DNA from: an uncultured Clostridia bacterium
Lineage (GTDB): Bacteria > Bacillota > Clostridia > Oscillospirales > Acutalibacteraceae
Assembly: GCA_937907605.1 (NCBI GenBank)
Contig: CALCYI010000013.1
Span: forward strand, 1-22,224
Reading direction: 5' to 3'
Length of the DNA: 22,224 nt
The notes under the pieces: model-generated
Seen by the model: only the letters and a program-made list of their open reading frames with translations
Databases searched by the model: none
What the model was told of the DNA's origin: nothing
Part shown: piece after piece, positions 1-6,181 of the stretch
How the letters are laid out: every line of letters begins with the position of its first letter
Numbering within the stretch: position 1 is the stretch's first letter
Position numbers and translations under genes: made by a program

Positions 1-27
1 TTTTCTATATTGCCAATTATTATTCAT
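1..27 (-). CDS. hsdS: Probable start of hsdS, type I restriction specificity subunit (partial)
   Basis: Downstream of hsdM on the minus strand, an ATG at 27..25 opens a frame that runs off the window edge and reads MNNNWQYRK. It is preceded by a GTAGGG motif about 9 bases upstream. HsdS proteins often start with a short Asn/Trp-containing segment of this kind, and hsdS normally follows hsdM. Only nine codons are visible, so the call rests on position and start context. HsdS would supply the DNA-recognition domains of the methylase complex. Confidence 0.45.
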
Positions 28-63
28 TTCATAATCCCTACAAATCCGAATTTGTTTATTTCA

Positions 64-1557
64 TTAAAGCATTTTTTCAAGTTCATCCATGGATGAGCTT
101 ATTTCTTTTTCAAGTTCCCTGAGCTTTGCCATAATCTCACTTGTCGGCGGATATTCTACGGGAACGTATTCAACCTTTTTATACTTGTTTATTGAAAGGT
201 CATAATCGTTATCTACGATTTCCTGCTTAGGCACAAAGAAGGATTGCTCCGTGCGTTTTCTGTCTTTTTCTGACTCAAGGTTGTTGTATCTTTCAATAAT
301 ATCAGGAATATCGTTTTCGGCTACTTCACTGCGCTTGTCGTCAAGGCTGAAGCCGTCCGCCTTCATATCGTAGAACCATACGTCGTCCGTTCCGCTCGGA
401 TCTTTTGTAAATACTAAAACCGCAGTGGAAACGCCCGCATAGGGTTTAAACACACCAGACGGCATAGAGATAACCGCCTGCAGCCTATTGTTTTCAATTA
501 GTTCTTTACGGATGGATTGATGTGCTTTTGAAGAACCGAATAGTACACCGTCAGGAACTATACAAGCACAACGTCCACCGATTTTCAGCGACTTAATAAA
601 CAACGCAAGGAAAAGCAGCTCTGTCTTTTTGGTTTTACTAATTGCTAAAATATCCTTACTGATATCTTCTTCGAATACGCTACCTTTAAAAGGCGGATTT
701 GCCAGTATCAGCGAATAGTAATCCCTGACTTCGTTATCATCCGAAAGTGAATCCTGCCTTGCAATAGTAGGTTCCTCAACACTATGTAAAAGCATATTCA
801 TAGCACCGATTCGCAGCATCGACGGATCGGTATCAAATCCGCTGAACATGGTTGAATTATAGTGCTTGCGGTTCTCTTTGTTGAACAGTTCCTTTTCATA
901 ATGGGTACTAATATACTTAGCACAACCAAGAAGAAAGCCAGCTGTACCCATTGCGGGGTCAAGGATGGTATCCTTAATTGTTGGCTTAACAAGCTGTACC
1001 ATCATGTCAACGATATGACGGGGTGAACGGAACTGGCCGAGCTTGCCCGCAGCAGACATCTTACCAAGGCAGTACTCATAAATATCGCCCATGATATCTT
1101 TATTGCTCATATCAATTTCGCTAAGCGTATCGACACAAACAGCAAGTACCTTAGCGGTCGGAATAAGAAAAACGGCGTCTGTCATAAAGCGAGAGAACGC
1201 GGTGTCCTTACCTTCGCCATTGACGGTTTTAATAAACGGGAATACATATGTCCTTACCGTTTCAAACATTAAGGTCGGCTCGTAATTTTTGAAATTATGC
1301 CAGCGCAGTTCGTCATAGGGGATGCTCATATTGCCTTCGTCATCAATGGCAAAATTGCCTTCCTTGAAAATCTTGCTCTTATACTGAATACCAAGCGCGG
1401 AAGCGTTGCCTTCCTTCTTGATTTCATTATCGTCAAGTAGCTTCATAAACATCAAATATGTTATTTGCTCAATAACCGAAGTAGGAGAAGAGATACCGCC
1501 CGTCCAAATAGTATCCCAGATTTTATCGATTTTGTTTTTCAGCTCGCCAGTAATCAT
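64..1557 (-). CDS. hsdM: Type I restriction-modification N6-adenine methyltransferase subunit HsdM
   Basis: This is the modification subunit of a type I R-M system; it transfers a methyl group from SAM to adenine in the site chosen by HsdS. The 497-residue length is normal. Residues 1-140 look like the helical HsdM N-terminal domain. The catalytic part shows GQFRSPRHIVDMMV (174-187), the SAM-binding motif DPAMGTAGF (200-208) and the amino-methylase motif NPPF (287-290). The C-terminus (about 473-497) is a Leu/Glu-rich coiled coil of the type that contacts HsdS. An AGGAGA ribosome site precedes the ATG at 1557. It is followed after 36 bases by the likely hsdS start; hsdR is not in the window. 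The gene is divergent from the DUF6809/integrase genes. It may be mobile-element cargo. Confidence 0.95.
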   Translation of the reverse strand: MITGELKNKIDKIWDTIWTGGISSPTSVIEQITYLMFMKLLDDNEIKKEGNASALGIQYKSKIFKEGNFAIDDEGNMSIPYDELRWHNFKNYEPTLMFETVRTYVFPFIKTVNGEGKDTAFSRFMTDAVFLIPTAKVLAVCVDTLSEIDMSNKDIMGDIYEYCLGKMSAAGKLGQFRSPRHIVDMMVQLVKPTIKDTILDPAMGTAGFLLGCAKYISTHYEKELFNKENRKHYNSTMFSGFDTDPSMLRIGAMNMLLHSVEEPTIARQDSLSDDNEVRDYYSLILANPPFKGSVFEEDISKDILAISKTKKTELLFLALFIKSLKIGGRCACIVPDGVLFGSSKAHQSIRKELIENNRLQAVISMPSGVFKPYAGVSTAVLVFTKDPSGTDDVWFYDMKADGFSLDDKRSEVAENDIPDIIERYNNLESEKDRKRTEQSFFVPKQEIVDNDYDLSINKYKKVEYVPVEYPPTSEIMAKLRELEKEISSSMDELEKML

Positions 1558-1592
1558 AACATTCTCCTATTTATATAAAATAATACAAATAC

Positions 1593-1621
1593 ATAATATC
1601 ATAATTAATTACAATTTACAA
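1593..1621 (-). promoter_or_regulatory. Sigma-A-type promoter for hsdM
   Basis: On the minus strand TTGTAA (1621..1616) and TATTAT (1598..1593) are separated by 17 bases and lie about 35 bases upstream of the hsdM start. No other good promoter was seen between them and the gene. Confidence 0.5.
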
Positions 1622-1722
1622 CAATTAGTCTATTACAGTGATAATAGTTGGACACTGCCATTTCTTTCAAAGTATTCATCAAAAAACACTTGTCAAGAGA
1701 TTTTGCATAAATGTACAAAAAA

Positions 1723-1741
1723 TATGTCGAAAAAAGACATA
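1723..1741. repeat. Small inverted repeat in the hsdM/DUF6809 divergent spacer
   Basis: TATGTC (1723-1728) and GACATA (1736-1741) flank GAAAAAA. It lies just upstream of the plus-strand promoter at 1751, so it could be an operator, but this is positional inference only. The whole 1558-1860 spacer (303 bases) holds the hsdM promoter, this repeat, the plus-strand promoter, the leader hairpin and a ribosome site; no further gene was seen. Confidence 0.3.
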
Positions 1742-1750
1742 ATCACTTGC

Positions 1751-1778
1751 TTGCACGGATGAAAAATCGTGTTACAAT
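1751..1778 (+). promoter_or_regulatory. Sigma-A-type promoter for the DUF6809/integrase genes
   Basis: TTGCAC (1751-1756) and TACAAT (1773-1778) are spaced by 16 bases. Transcription would start near 1785, about 15 bases before the hairpin at 1800. Confidence 0.55.
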
Positions 1779-1799
1779 TTAATTATAAGTAATGAGTTA

Positions 1800-1837
1800 G
1801 CCAGGAAAGTTATAGCGTCCTGGCGATTTTTTATTTT
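1800..1837 (+). terminator. Intrinsic-terminator-like hairpin in the leader of the DUF6809 gene
   Basis: GCCAGGA (1800-1806) pairs with TCCTGGC (1818-1824), followed by GATTTTTTATTTT. No plus-strand gene lies upstream within the window, so this terminator sits between promoter 1751-1778 and the ORF at 1861. It could act as an attenuator or end a very short RNA. Confidence 0.6.
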
Positions 1838-1860
1838 GCAATAAATATTATGAAAGGGGT

Positions 1861-2130
1861 ATGAAAATGGATTTGTTAAATGATTTATGGTATGGAAACT
1901 TGGAGCCACAGGCTTTGAATAATGAGGATGCTGATAAGGCAAATATATTAGCTGAAAAGGCTAATTCTTGTTATGAAAAGCTCGTGTCTAAACTTTCAAA
2001 TGAAAGTCAAAAACTGCTTGATGAATACATATCTTCATTTGAACAATACAACTGTTTCTTGGAAGAGAAGGCATTCGAGAGCGGGTTCAAATTAGCGGTT
2101 CAAGCAATAGTTGAGTCATTGCAACAGTAA
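1861..2130 (+). CDS. DUF6809-like small helical protein
   Basis: An 89-residue acidic, probably all-helical protein with no membrane segment. Its N-terminus, with DLLNDLWYGNLEPQ, and its C-terminal FESGFKLAVQAIVE match the pattern I know from the DUF6809 family: a short Leu/Tyr-Gly-Asn start and a conserved E-x-x-FxxGF-KL-A segment. The family is common in Firmicutes mobile elements and has no assigned function. The ribosome site AAAGGGG lies only two bases from the ATG at 1861 but eight from the in-frame ATG at 1867, so the true start may be 1867. The gene is 126 bases upstream of the integrase and may be cotranscribed with it. Confidence 0.7.
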   Translation: MKMDLLNDLWYGNLEPQALNNEDADKANILAEKANSCYEKLVSKLSNESQKLLDEYISSFEQYNCFLEEKAFESGFKLAVQAIVESLQQ

Positions 2131-2136
2131 AAAAGA

Positions 2137-2174
2137 CCAGCGGGTTACCCGTTTTTCAACGGGTAAACTGCTGG
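2137..2174 (+). repeat. Strong stem-loop between DUF6809 gene and integrase
   Basis: A 15-base arm at 2137-2151 pairs with 2160-2174 (one mismatch, one G-T pair) around the loop TTTTTCAA. No U-run follows, so it is not an ordinary terminator. Being 80 bases upstream of a tyrosine integrase, it could be a recombination-site inverted repeat or an mRNA structure; nothing in the sequence decides. Confidence 0.5.
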
Positions 2175-2256
2175 GAATAACGGAGCAACATCCAAGCTCG
2201 GTAAAAAATGGGTGTGATTTTTATCTTTAACACAGAAACAATAAGGGGGTGAGATT

Positions 2257-3136
2257 ATGAGTAGACGCGGGAGCCTAATTTATCAGGCTGAAAATGAACT
2301 AAAAAGCAAAATCGCATATGGCGACAGTCGTCACAATGACAAAATTTCTGACCGTAAAAACGGTACAAACATCACAGGCGTGAAAATCTATTCCATCAAT
2401 ACTTTTTTGACATATCTTAAACAAGTTTCATTTTTTTCTAAAATATGTGAAAGCACAGTACCCGAAATGCAAAACGATACAGGAAGCCCGTCACTACGCG
2501 GATGAATTTCTAAAATACAATATCGACAGAGGCTTATCAGCATACACCCTAAAAACTCAAGTCGCGGCCCTGTCAAAACTATATGGCGACTCTGCCTCCG
2601 ATTACATTGAAACCCCCAAGCGCTCGCAAAAAGACATCACAAGAAGCCGCGGCGAAGCGGTGAGAGACAAAAACTTTTCTGTCAATAACAATAAAGAACT
2701 CATTGCAGTTTCAGAGTCTACAGGTCTCAGAAAAGCAGAACTTGCAAAAATAACGGGTGCGGATATATTCAAAAAAGACGGTCGATACTTTCTGCGAGTA
2801 ACCAAGGGAACAAAGGGTGGTCGCCATCGTGACTCTGAAATCTATCATCCAAATACCGAGAAGTTAAGCCTTGCAATTAAAACCATTAAGAAAGCTGGGG
2901 AAAACAAAGTATTTGATCATATCCACAGCTGTTATGACGTTCACAACGCCCGTTCAATATATGCACGCAACCTTTATCAAAAGTACGCAGATAATATAGA
3001 CGTATCAAAACTCAGCAAGAACGAAAAGTATTATTCTCGTACATTTCATACCGTTTATGTACGCAGGGTTATGCGATATGTAAGCGAGTGTCTTGGCCAC
3101 TCGCGAGAAAATGTTTTAATTCATTATTTTCGTTAA
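2257..3136 (+). pseudogene. Tyrosine recombinase/integrase with a +1 frameshift in a T7 run
   Basis: Two overlapping frames make one integrase of about 292 residues. Frame one starts at the ATG at 2257 (ribosome site AAGGGGGTGAG) and runs to 2505. The downstream frame carries the rest to the TAA at 3134. The break falls in seven T's at 2431-2437; with six, the reading would be SFFLKYVKAQYPK across the junction, as expected for the core-binding domain. The catalytic domain is complete: Arg (STGLRKAEL), Lys (VTKGTKGGR), HNAR as the H-x-x-R box, LGH, and the Tyr nucleophile in IHYFR two residues from the end. It resembles Ruminococcus-type integrases with an RSRG...RDK.FSV segment. Possibilities are a decayed gene, a sequencing error in the homopolymer, or expression by slippage. 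It could serve the element or an hsdS inversion system; neither is shown. Confidence 0.85.
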
Positions 3137-3142
3137 GAATAG

Positions 3143-3170
3143 TTGACGTTAAATAAATACATGTTATCAT
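3143..3170 (+). promoter_or_regulatory. Sigma-A-type promoter for the two unknown genes
   Basis: TTGACG (3143-3148) and TATCAT (3165-3170) are separated by 16 bases, directly after the integrase stop. Transcription would start near 3177. Confidence 0.55.
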
Positions 3171-3222
3171 TAAATTACAAGGTTATTATGGTATTAATGA
3201 AAATTAATATAAACATTATAAA

Positions 3223-3263
3223 GGCGCAGTTATTTATGTATAAATGACTGCGCCAAAATTTTT
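3223..3263 (+). terminator. Leader hairpin before the zinc-ribbon-like gene
   Basis: A 15-base arm beginning GGCGCAGT (3223-3237) pairs with one ending ACTGCGCC (3240-3254) around a two-base centre, with one wobble pair, followed by AAAATTTTT. The ribosome site AAAAGGAG of the next gene begins only a few bases later, so the hairpin lies within that gene's own leader. It could terminate, attenuate or bind a protein. Confidence 0.5.
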
Positions 3264-3278
3264 GAAAAGGAGATTTTT

Positions 3279-4220
3279 ATGAAAAAAGACAGATTAATTA
3301 TCGAAGATGTCGTTTGGTTTGAAGAAGACAAAAATGGCGAGGTTCGATCGACTGCTCAGAACACGTTCTTCTACTCATTCCTTATGGAAAGATCCGATGA
3401 GAGTTTAAACGGTCAAAACAACCTGAAAACAGCAACGGATTTCAAAATGTATCAAGAGATTTTTCTTGAGTTAATGAAATTGGGTTATCTTTCTAACGAA
3501 AGTCAATATGTGATTGACTGGACAAATATCTACGGTGGGGCATGCTTTACGCTCGATATGACAAAACTGATGGCTGATGCAGATATTGAGACCATTCTTA
3601 ACGATAATCTGACAGGATACAGTGACTATATTCACACACTTTGTAATCCTGAAAAGAGTTTGAAGTGTAGCATTTGCGGAGCTGTTTCATTAAGCCGTCA
3701 TGTATCGTTCGGAACGGGAAAAGAAAAGCGAGTGTACTGTATTGCATGCCATCCTTTAAGCAGAGAATTGCAGTATCAAATTCAAAAGGTCTATCGTGAT
3801 ATTGACACCCTTGCAGCAGTTACGGAAAGGATCCGTCTGGTTGATAAGGCATGTGGATTTCACATTGATAAAAACTTTACAATTCCAATGCTCCTCGACA
3901 AATTCAAAAATGAAAACGAAAGGGAAACTATTATTCACAATCCCAAAGTCGATATCATTAATGAAATAATTAATAAGGAAGGGTATTATGGATTTGAGGT
4001 CTTCGACTCTGCAGAAGGGTTGATACTTTGGAATAGAAAAGCCCTTGAAGAAGAGGCTATGTTCCGAGATTGTGTGGAGTTAAATGATGACGGGAACGAC
4101 ATAATTGTACTATATAATCACCCTGGTGTTGTTTACGCTGACAAAGAAGCAATTTACATGGCATCACGAATGACGCGTGATCCAAATATGCTAAAAGCGC
4201 TGGAGGGTTCTGATGAGTAA
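3279..4220 (+). CDS. Unknown protein with a four-cysteine zinc-ribbon-like motif
   Basis: I do not recognise this 313-residue protein. It has no signal peptide or membrane segment and so should be cytoplasmic. Cys pairs at 130/133 (CSIC) and 154/157 (CIAC, followed by His) are spaced as in zinc ribbons; no HNH or other catalytic motif was seen. Residues 65-97 align without gaps to residues 49-81 of the next protein with 11 identities (LxxxG....ESxYV...F.LD..KL), so the two share a domain. The ribosome site AAAAGGAG precedes the ATG. The stop overlaps the next gene by eight bases, implying coupled translation. It lies between an integrase and a Rep gene, so a role in element maintenance, regulation or defence is conceivable but unsupported. 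Confidence 0.75.
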   Translation: MKKDRLIIEDVVWFEEDKNGEVRSTAQNTFFYSFLMERSDESLNGQNNLKTATDFKMYQEIFLELMKLGYLSNESQYVIDWTNIYGGACFTLDMTKLMADADIETILNDNLTGYSDYIHTLCNPEKSLKCSICGAVSLSRHVSFGTGKEKRVYCIACHPLSRELQYQIQKVYRDIDTLAAVTERIRLVDKACGFHIDKNFTIPMLLDKFKNENERETIIHNPKVDIINEIINKEGYYGFEVFDSAEGLILWNRKALEEEAMFRDCVELNDDGNDIIVLYNHPGVVYADKEAIYMASRMTRDPNMLKALEGSDE

Positions 4221-4542
4221 AGTGATATTTGACCATTTTGAACTAACTCCGACAAGCTTTGAGACAGTCTGCGACTCGAGCCTCAACCCAAACACAGTAC
4301 GGGAAAGAGTAGCTGAGTATAACGAACGATTCCCAGTTGAACAGGTATATCGAACGCTTTACAATTTTGGCATTATAGCACCAGAAAGCAAATACGTTAA
4401 ACTATTCAGAAAATTCGGTAATACAGTTTTCTTTGCTTTAGATGTTGAAAAGTTGAAAAAAGAACATTCGAATATCTTTGATAAATTAAGCCCAATATTT
4501 AAAGGAAATGCCCTCGAATATTGGAAAAATCTAACAAATTAA
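4213..4542 (+). CDS. Unknown 109-residue protein sharing a domain with its upstream neighbour
   Basis: The ATG lies eight bases inside the end of the 313-residue gene, so the two are almost certainly one transcriptional and translational unit. The protein is soluble, has no cysteine cluster, and consists largely of the domain that it shares with residues about 65-97 of its neighbour: LYNFGIIAPESKYV here against LMKLGYLSNESQYV there, then F.LD..KL in both. This suggests duplication of a small fold, perhaps a hetero-complex of the two products. Function is unknown. A terminator follows 11 bases after the stop, so the operon ends here. Confidence 0.7.
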   Translation: MSKVIFDHFELTPTSFETVCDSSLNPNTVRERVAEYNERFPVEQVYRTLYNFGIIAPESKYVKLFRKFGNTVFFALDVEKLKKEHSNIFDKLSPIFKGNALEYWKNLTN

Positions 4543-4553
4543 TAGGCGATACC

Positions 4554-4581
4554 AAGCGCTGGCGAAAGTCAGCGCTTTTTT
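4554..4581 (+). terminator. Rho-independent terminator of the two-gene unknown operon
   Basis: AAGCGCTG (4554-4561) pairs with CAGCGCTT (4570-4577) around GCGAAAGT and is followed by a T run to 4581. It ends the operon started at the 3143 promoter. Confidence 0.85.
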
Positions 4582-4832
4582 GTTCTATGTTTTTTCATTT
4601 TTGCCCTGACTTTTTCAACAAACTTTTCCTTATTAATTTATATATTAATACAAAATAATTATTAATTACATTATATTGGTCAATTTCTCCTGTTTTGCAG
4701 TATTATACAGTGCAAGGAAAAAGTAAGAAAAGCTCTTTAACACTTGCAAGCTCAGATACTGAATTTGTGGGGGGGATTTGTAAAGCCTATTTTAATTATA
4801 ATGCAACCGTAGGAGAAAAGAATAGAAAAATT
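4582..4832 (+). other. AT-rich spacer upstream of rep, candidate replication origin
   Basis: This gene-free stretch is very AT-rich around 4630-4675, has a hairpin at 4695-4715, a run of seven G's at 4769-4775 and a TATAAT at 4797-4802 that could be the -10 of the rep promoter (no good -35 at normal distance). Rolling-circle Rep genes are often next to their origin, so this is the obvious place for one, but no known nick-site consensus was recognised. Confidence 0.35.
4695..4715 (+). repeat. Bulged hairpin upstream of rep
   Basis: TTGCA+GTAT (4695-4703) pairs with ATAC (4705-4708) and TGCAA (4711-4715), with a one-base centre and a two-base AG bulge. Small hairpins presenting a nick site are typical of HUH-type origins; this is a candidate only. 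Confidence 0.35.
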
Positions 4833-4846
4833 AAGGAGGTGTAATC

Positions 4847-5650
4847 ATCAAGTTATACGATTACGGAAATGGCTTAAAGGAACTCAGAGAAATAAATCTT
4901 CGACAACCTGAAAAGTCAATAAAAAGATTTAAAACTGTTGATAAAAATACCTTTGTTGATACAGATACTGGTGAAGCGAGAACAAAGAAAACGCCAAACA
5001 ACAAGGCAGAGGTTAGTAACTTATGCAGAGGAATGCTAAATGAATTTCGTCTGCTACTGTATAACATAAACAAGGCTTTTCCTGACGGCATGGTTTATTA
5101 CATAACAATGACCAATAGAGAGTTAATAAGCTATGAGGAGTTTAACTACAATCTTGAGAAATATATTAAAAAGCTTAAATATGCTAATTCAAAGCATACA
5201 GGTGATGATTTAAAATACGCCTTTTTCAAAGAAGCCAACGAAAAGGGTCGTTATCATATCCACGGTTTCATATGGTATGACTCAAAAGAAAAACTTCATC
5301 TGAGTGAAGATCTCATCGATGAGAAGTGGTGCTTCGGTACTGGTAAAATAACGAAATTAGAAACCTCTCAGGATCTAATCAACACGCTTTGGTATGTAAG
5401 TAATTACACTGGAAAAAACAACAAAAAAGTAATTAGAAAACGAAAAGGTTTAAAGTACTTCCCTCCCAATACACACTTGGTAGCAAGGACTAAAAACCTT
5501 GATCCCGTTCCTTTTGATGAAGTCGATAATAGCTTCTTCCCAAATATGGGTAACGTTATTTCTCAAGCTGAACGGGATCAAAAAAACATTTACTATCATT
5601 CAACATTTTATTTAAATAAAAATTTTAAGAAAGAAGGTATTTTAAAATGA
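4847..5650 (+). CDS. HUH-family rolling-circle replication initiator (Rep)
   Basis: This is a replication-initiator-like nickase that would cut one strand at the element's origin. In the frame ending at 5650, the metal-binding motif reads GRYHIHGFIW (HIH, the HUH motif) and the active-site segment LWYVSNYTGKNNKK gives a paired-tyrosine YxxxYxxK, as in phiX174-A/G2P-like and Firmicutes element Reps. The first ATG is at 5033, but the 62 codons before it are open and family-like (FVDTDTGEARTKKTPNNKAE, then the helix up to the YYITMT strand). They follow a perfect ribosome site AAGGAGGTG (4833-4841), whose optimal spacing points to ATC at 4847 (or ATC at 4844). There is no ATG, GTG or TTG between the upstream stop at 4832 and 5033. 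From 4847 the protein is 267 residues. Either ATC is the start, or the ATG was mutated. Confidence 0.8.
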   Translation: MKLYDYGNGLKELREINLRQPEKSIKRFKTVDKNTFVDTDTGEARTKKTPNNKAEVSNLCRGMLNEFRLLLYNINKAFPDGMVYYITMTNRELISYEEFNYNLEKYIKKLKYANSKHTGDDLKYAFFKEANEKGRYHIHGFIWYDSKEKLHLSEDLIDEKWCFGTGKITKLETSQDLINTLWYVSNYTGKNNKKVIRKRKGLKYFPPNTHLVARTKNLDPVPFDEVDNSFFPNMGNVISQAERDQKNIYYHSTFYLNKNFKKEGILK

Positions 5651-5702
5651 ATGCTTTTATTGCAAAAATCAATAACTATTTTCAATGTTGATAATTCAAC
5701 GC

Positions 5703-5731
5703 TATACTGACTTCCAAAACTTACCAGTATA
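5703..5731. repeat. Inverted repeat downstream of rep
   Basis: TATACTG (5703-5709) and CAGTATA (5725-5731) are perfect seven-base arms with a 15-base spacer, followed by A's and not T's on the plus strand. It is not a plus-strand terminator; it may be an operator or transcript structure for the small genes that follow. Confidence 0.4.
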
Positions 5732-5783
5732 AAAAAATAAGTTTCGGCTTAGTATATTAAAGATATTTTTAGGAGGAAATTAT

Positions 5784-5864
5784 ATGTCTTTAATTAACGA
5801 TCAGAAAATGAGTATCGGCAGGACAATAATTTCTAAGCCAATACTCATAACAAAAGGATTTTAG
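5784..5864 (+). CDS. Possible 26-residue peptide with a strong ribosome site
   Basis: AGGAGG (5771-5776) lies seven bases before an ATG that opens 26 codons ending in TAG (5862). The product would begin MSLINDQKMSIG and end ITKGF; it is basic and has no recognisable domain. It sits between rep and the TnpW-like gene, in the same direction. Its reality rests on the ribosome site alone; it could also be a leader peptide for the genes downstream. Confidence 0.4.
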   Translation: MSLINDQKMSIGRTIISKPILITKGF

Positions 5865-5902
5865 GTAAATAATAGAATAAAGATAACGAAAGGAAAAATT
5901 TT

Positions 5903-6154
5903 ATGAGTATTGAAAAATTAATCACATTAAATAACGAGTCTATCGATAATGCAGACGTCAACAGCACAACTGATATAAACAATGTAAGAATAAATATGAA
6001 CGATACAAAAAACGATAAAATATCAAAGTTCATTGACGATATAAGAAATCCCTACCTTTACAGAGTTAATGACGTCATTGTTAAAGTCAATTTTAATGCT
6101 GGCGGCAAATCTTTTGAGGATGCGTTAATAGATTTCTACAAAACTGCGGTTTAA
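5903..6154 (+). CDS. TnpW-like small element protein
   Basis: An 83-residue protein with a disordered Asn/Asp-rich first half and a compact end: LYRVNDVIVKVNFNAGGKSFEDALIDFYK. That end resembles the small TnpW-type proteins found next to TnpX-family serine recombinases (a beta strand, then F...(S/G)KE..ED.L...). TnpW's role is poorly defined; a help in excision or regulation has been supposed for such genes. The ribosome site GAAAGG precedes the ATG. The gene ends 27 bases before the recombinase, supporting a functional pair. The family assignment is tentative, the position is good support. Confidence 0.5.
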   Translation: MSIEKLITLNNESIDNADVNSTTDINNVRINMNDTKNDKISKFIDDIRNPYLYRVNDVIVKVNFNAGGKSFEDALIDFYKTAV

Positions 6155-6181
6155 TCAAAACAAGTAAAGGAGACTATAACA

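Noticed and set aside
1406..1762. Plus-strand 118-residue frame over the hsdM start
   Set aside because: It is antisense to the conserved N-terminus of hsdM and has no recognisable product.
2137..2256. Riboswitch or T-box leader before the integrase
   Set aside because: Only simple stem-loops are visible; no conserved T-box or other riboswitch motif could be found.
4861..5091. Minus-strand 76-residue frame over the start of rep
   Set aside because: It covers the family-like N-terminal coding region of Rep and has no ribosome site.
5647..5691. Fourteen-codon ORF starting within the rep stop (ATGA)
   Set aside because: Too short, and it has no ribosome site of its own beyond the overlap.
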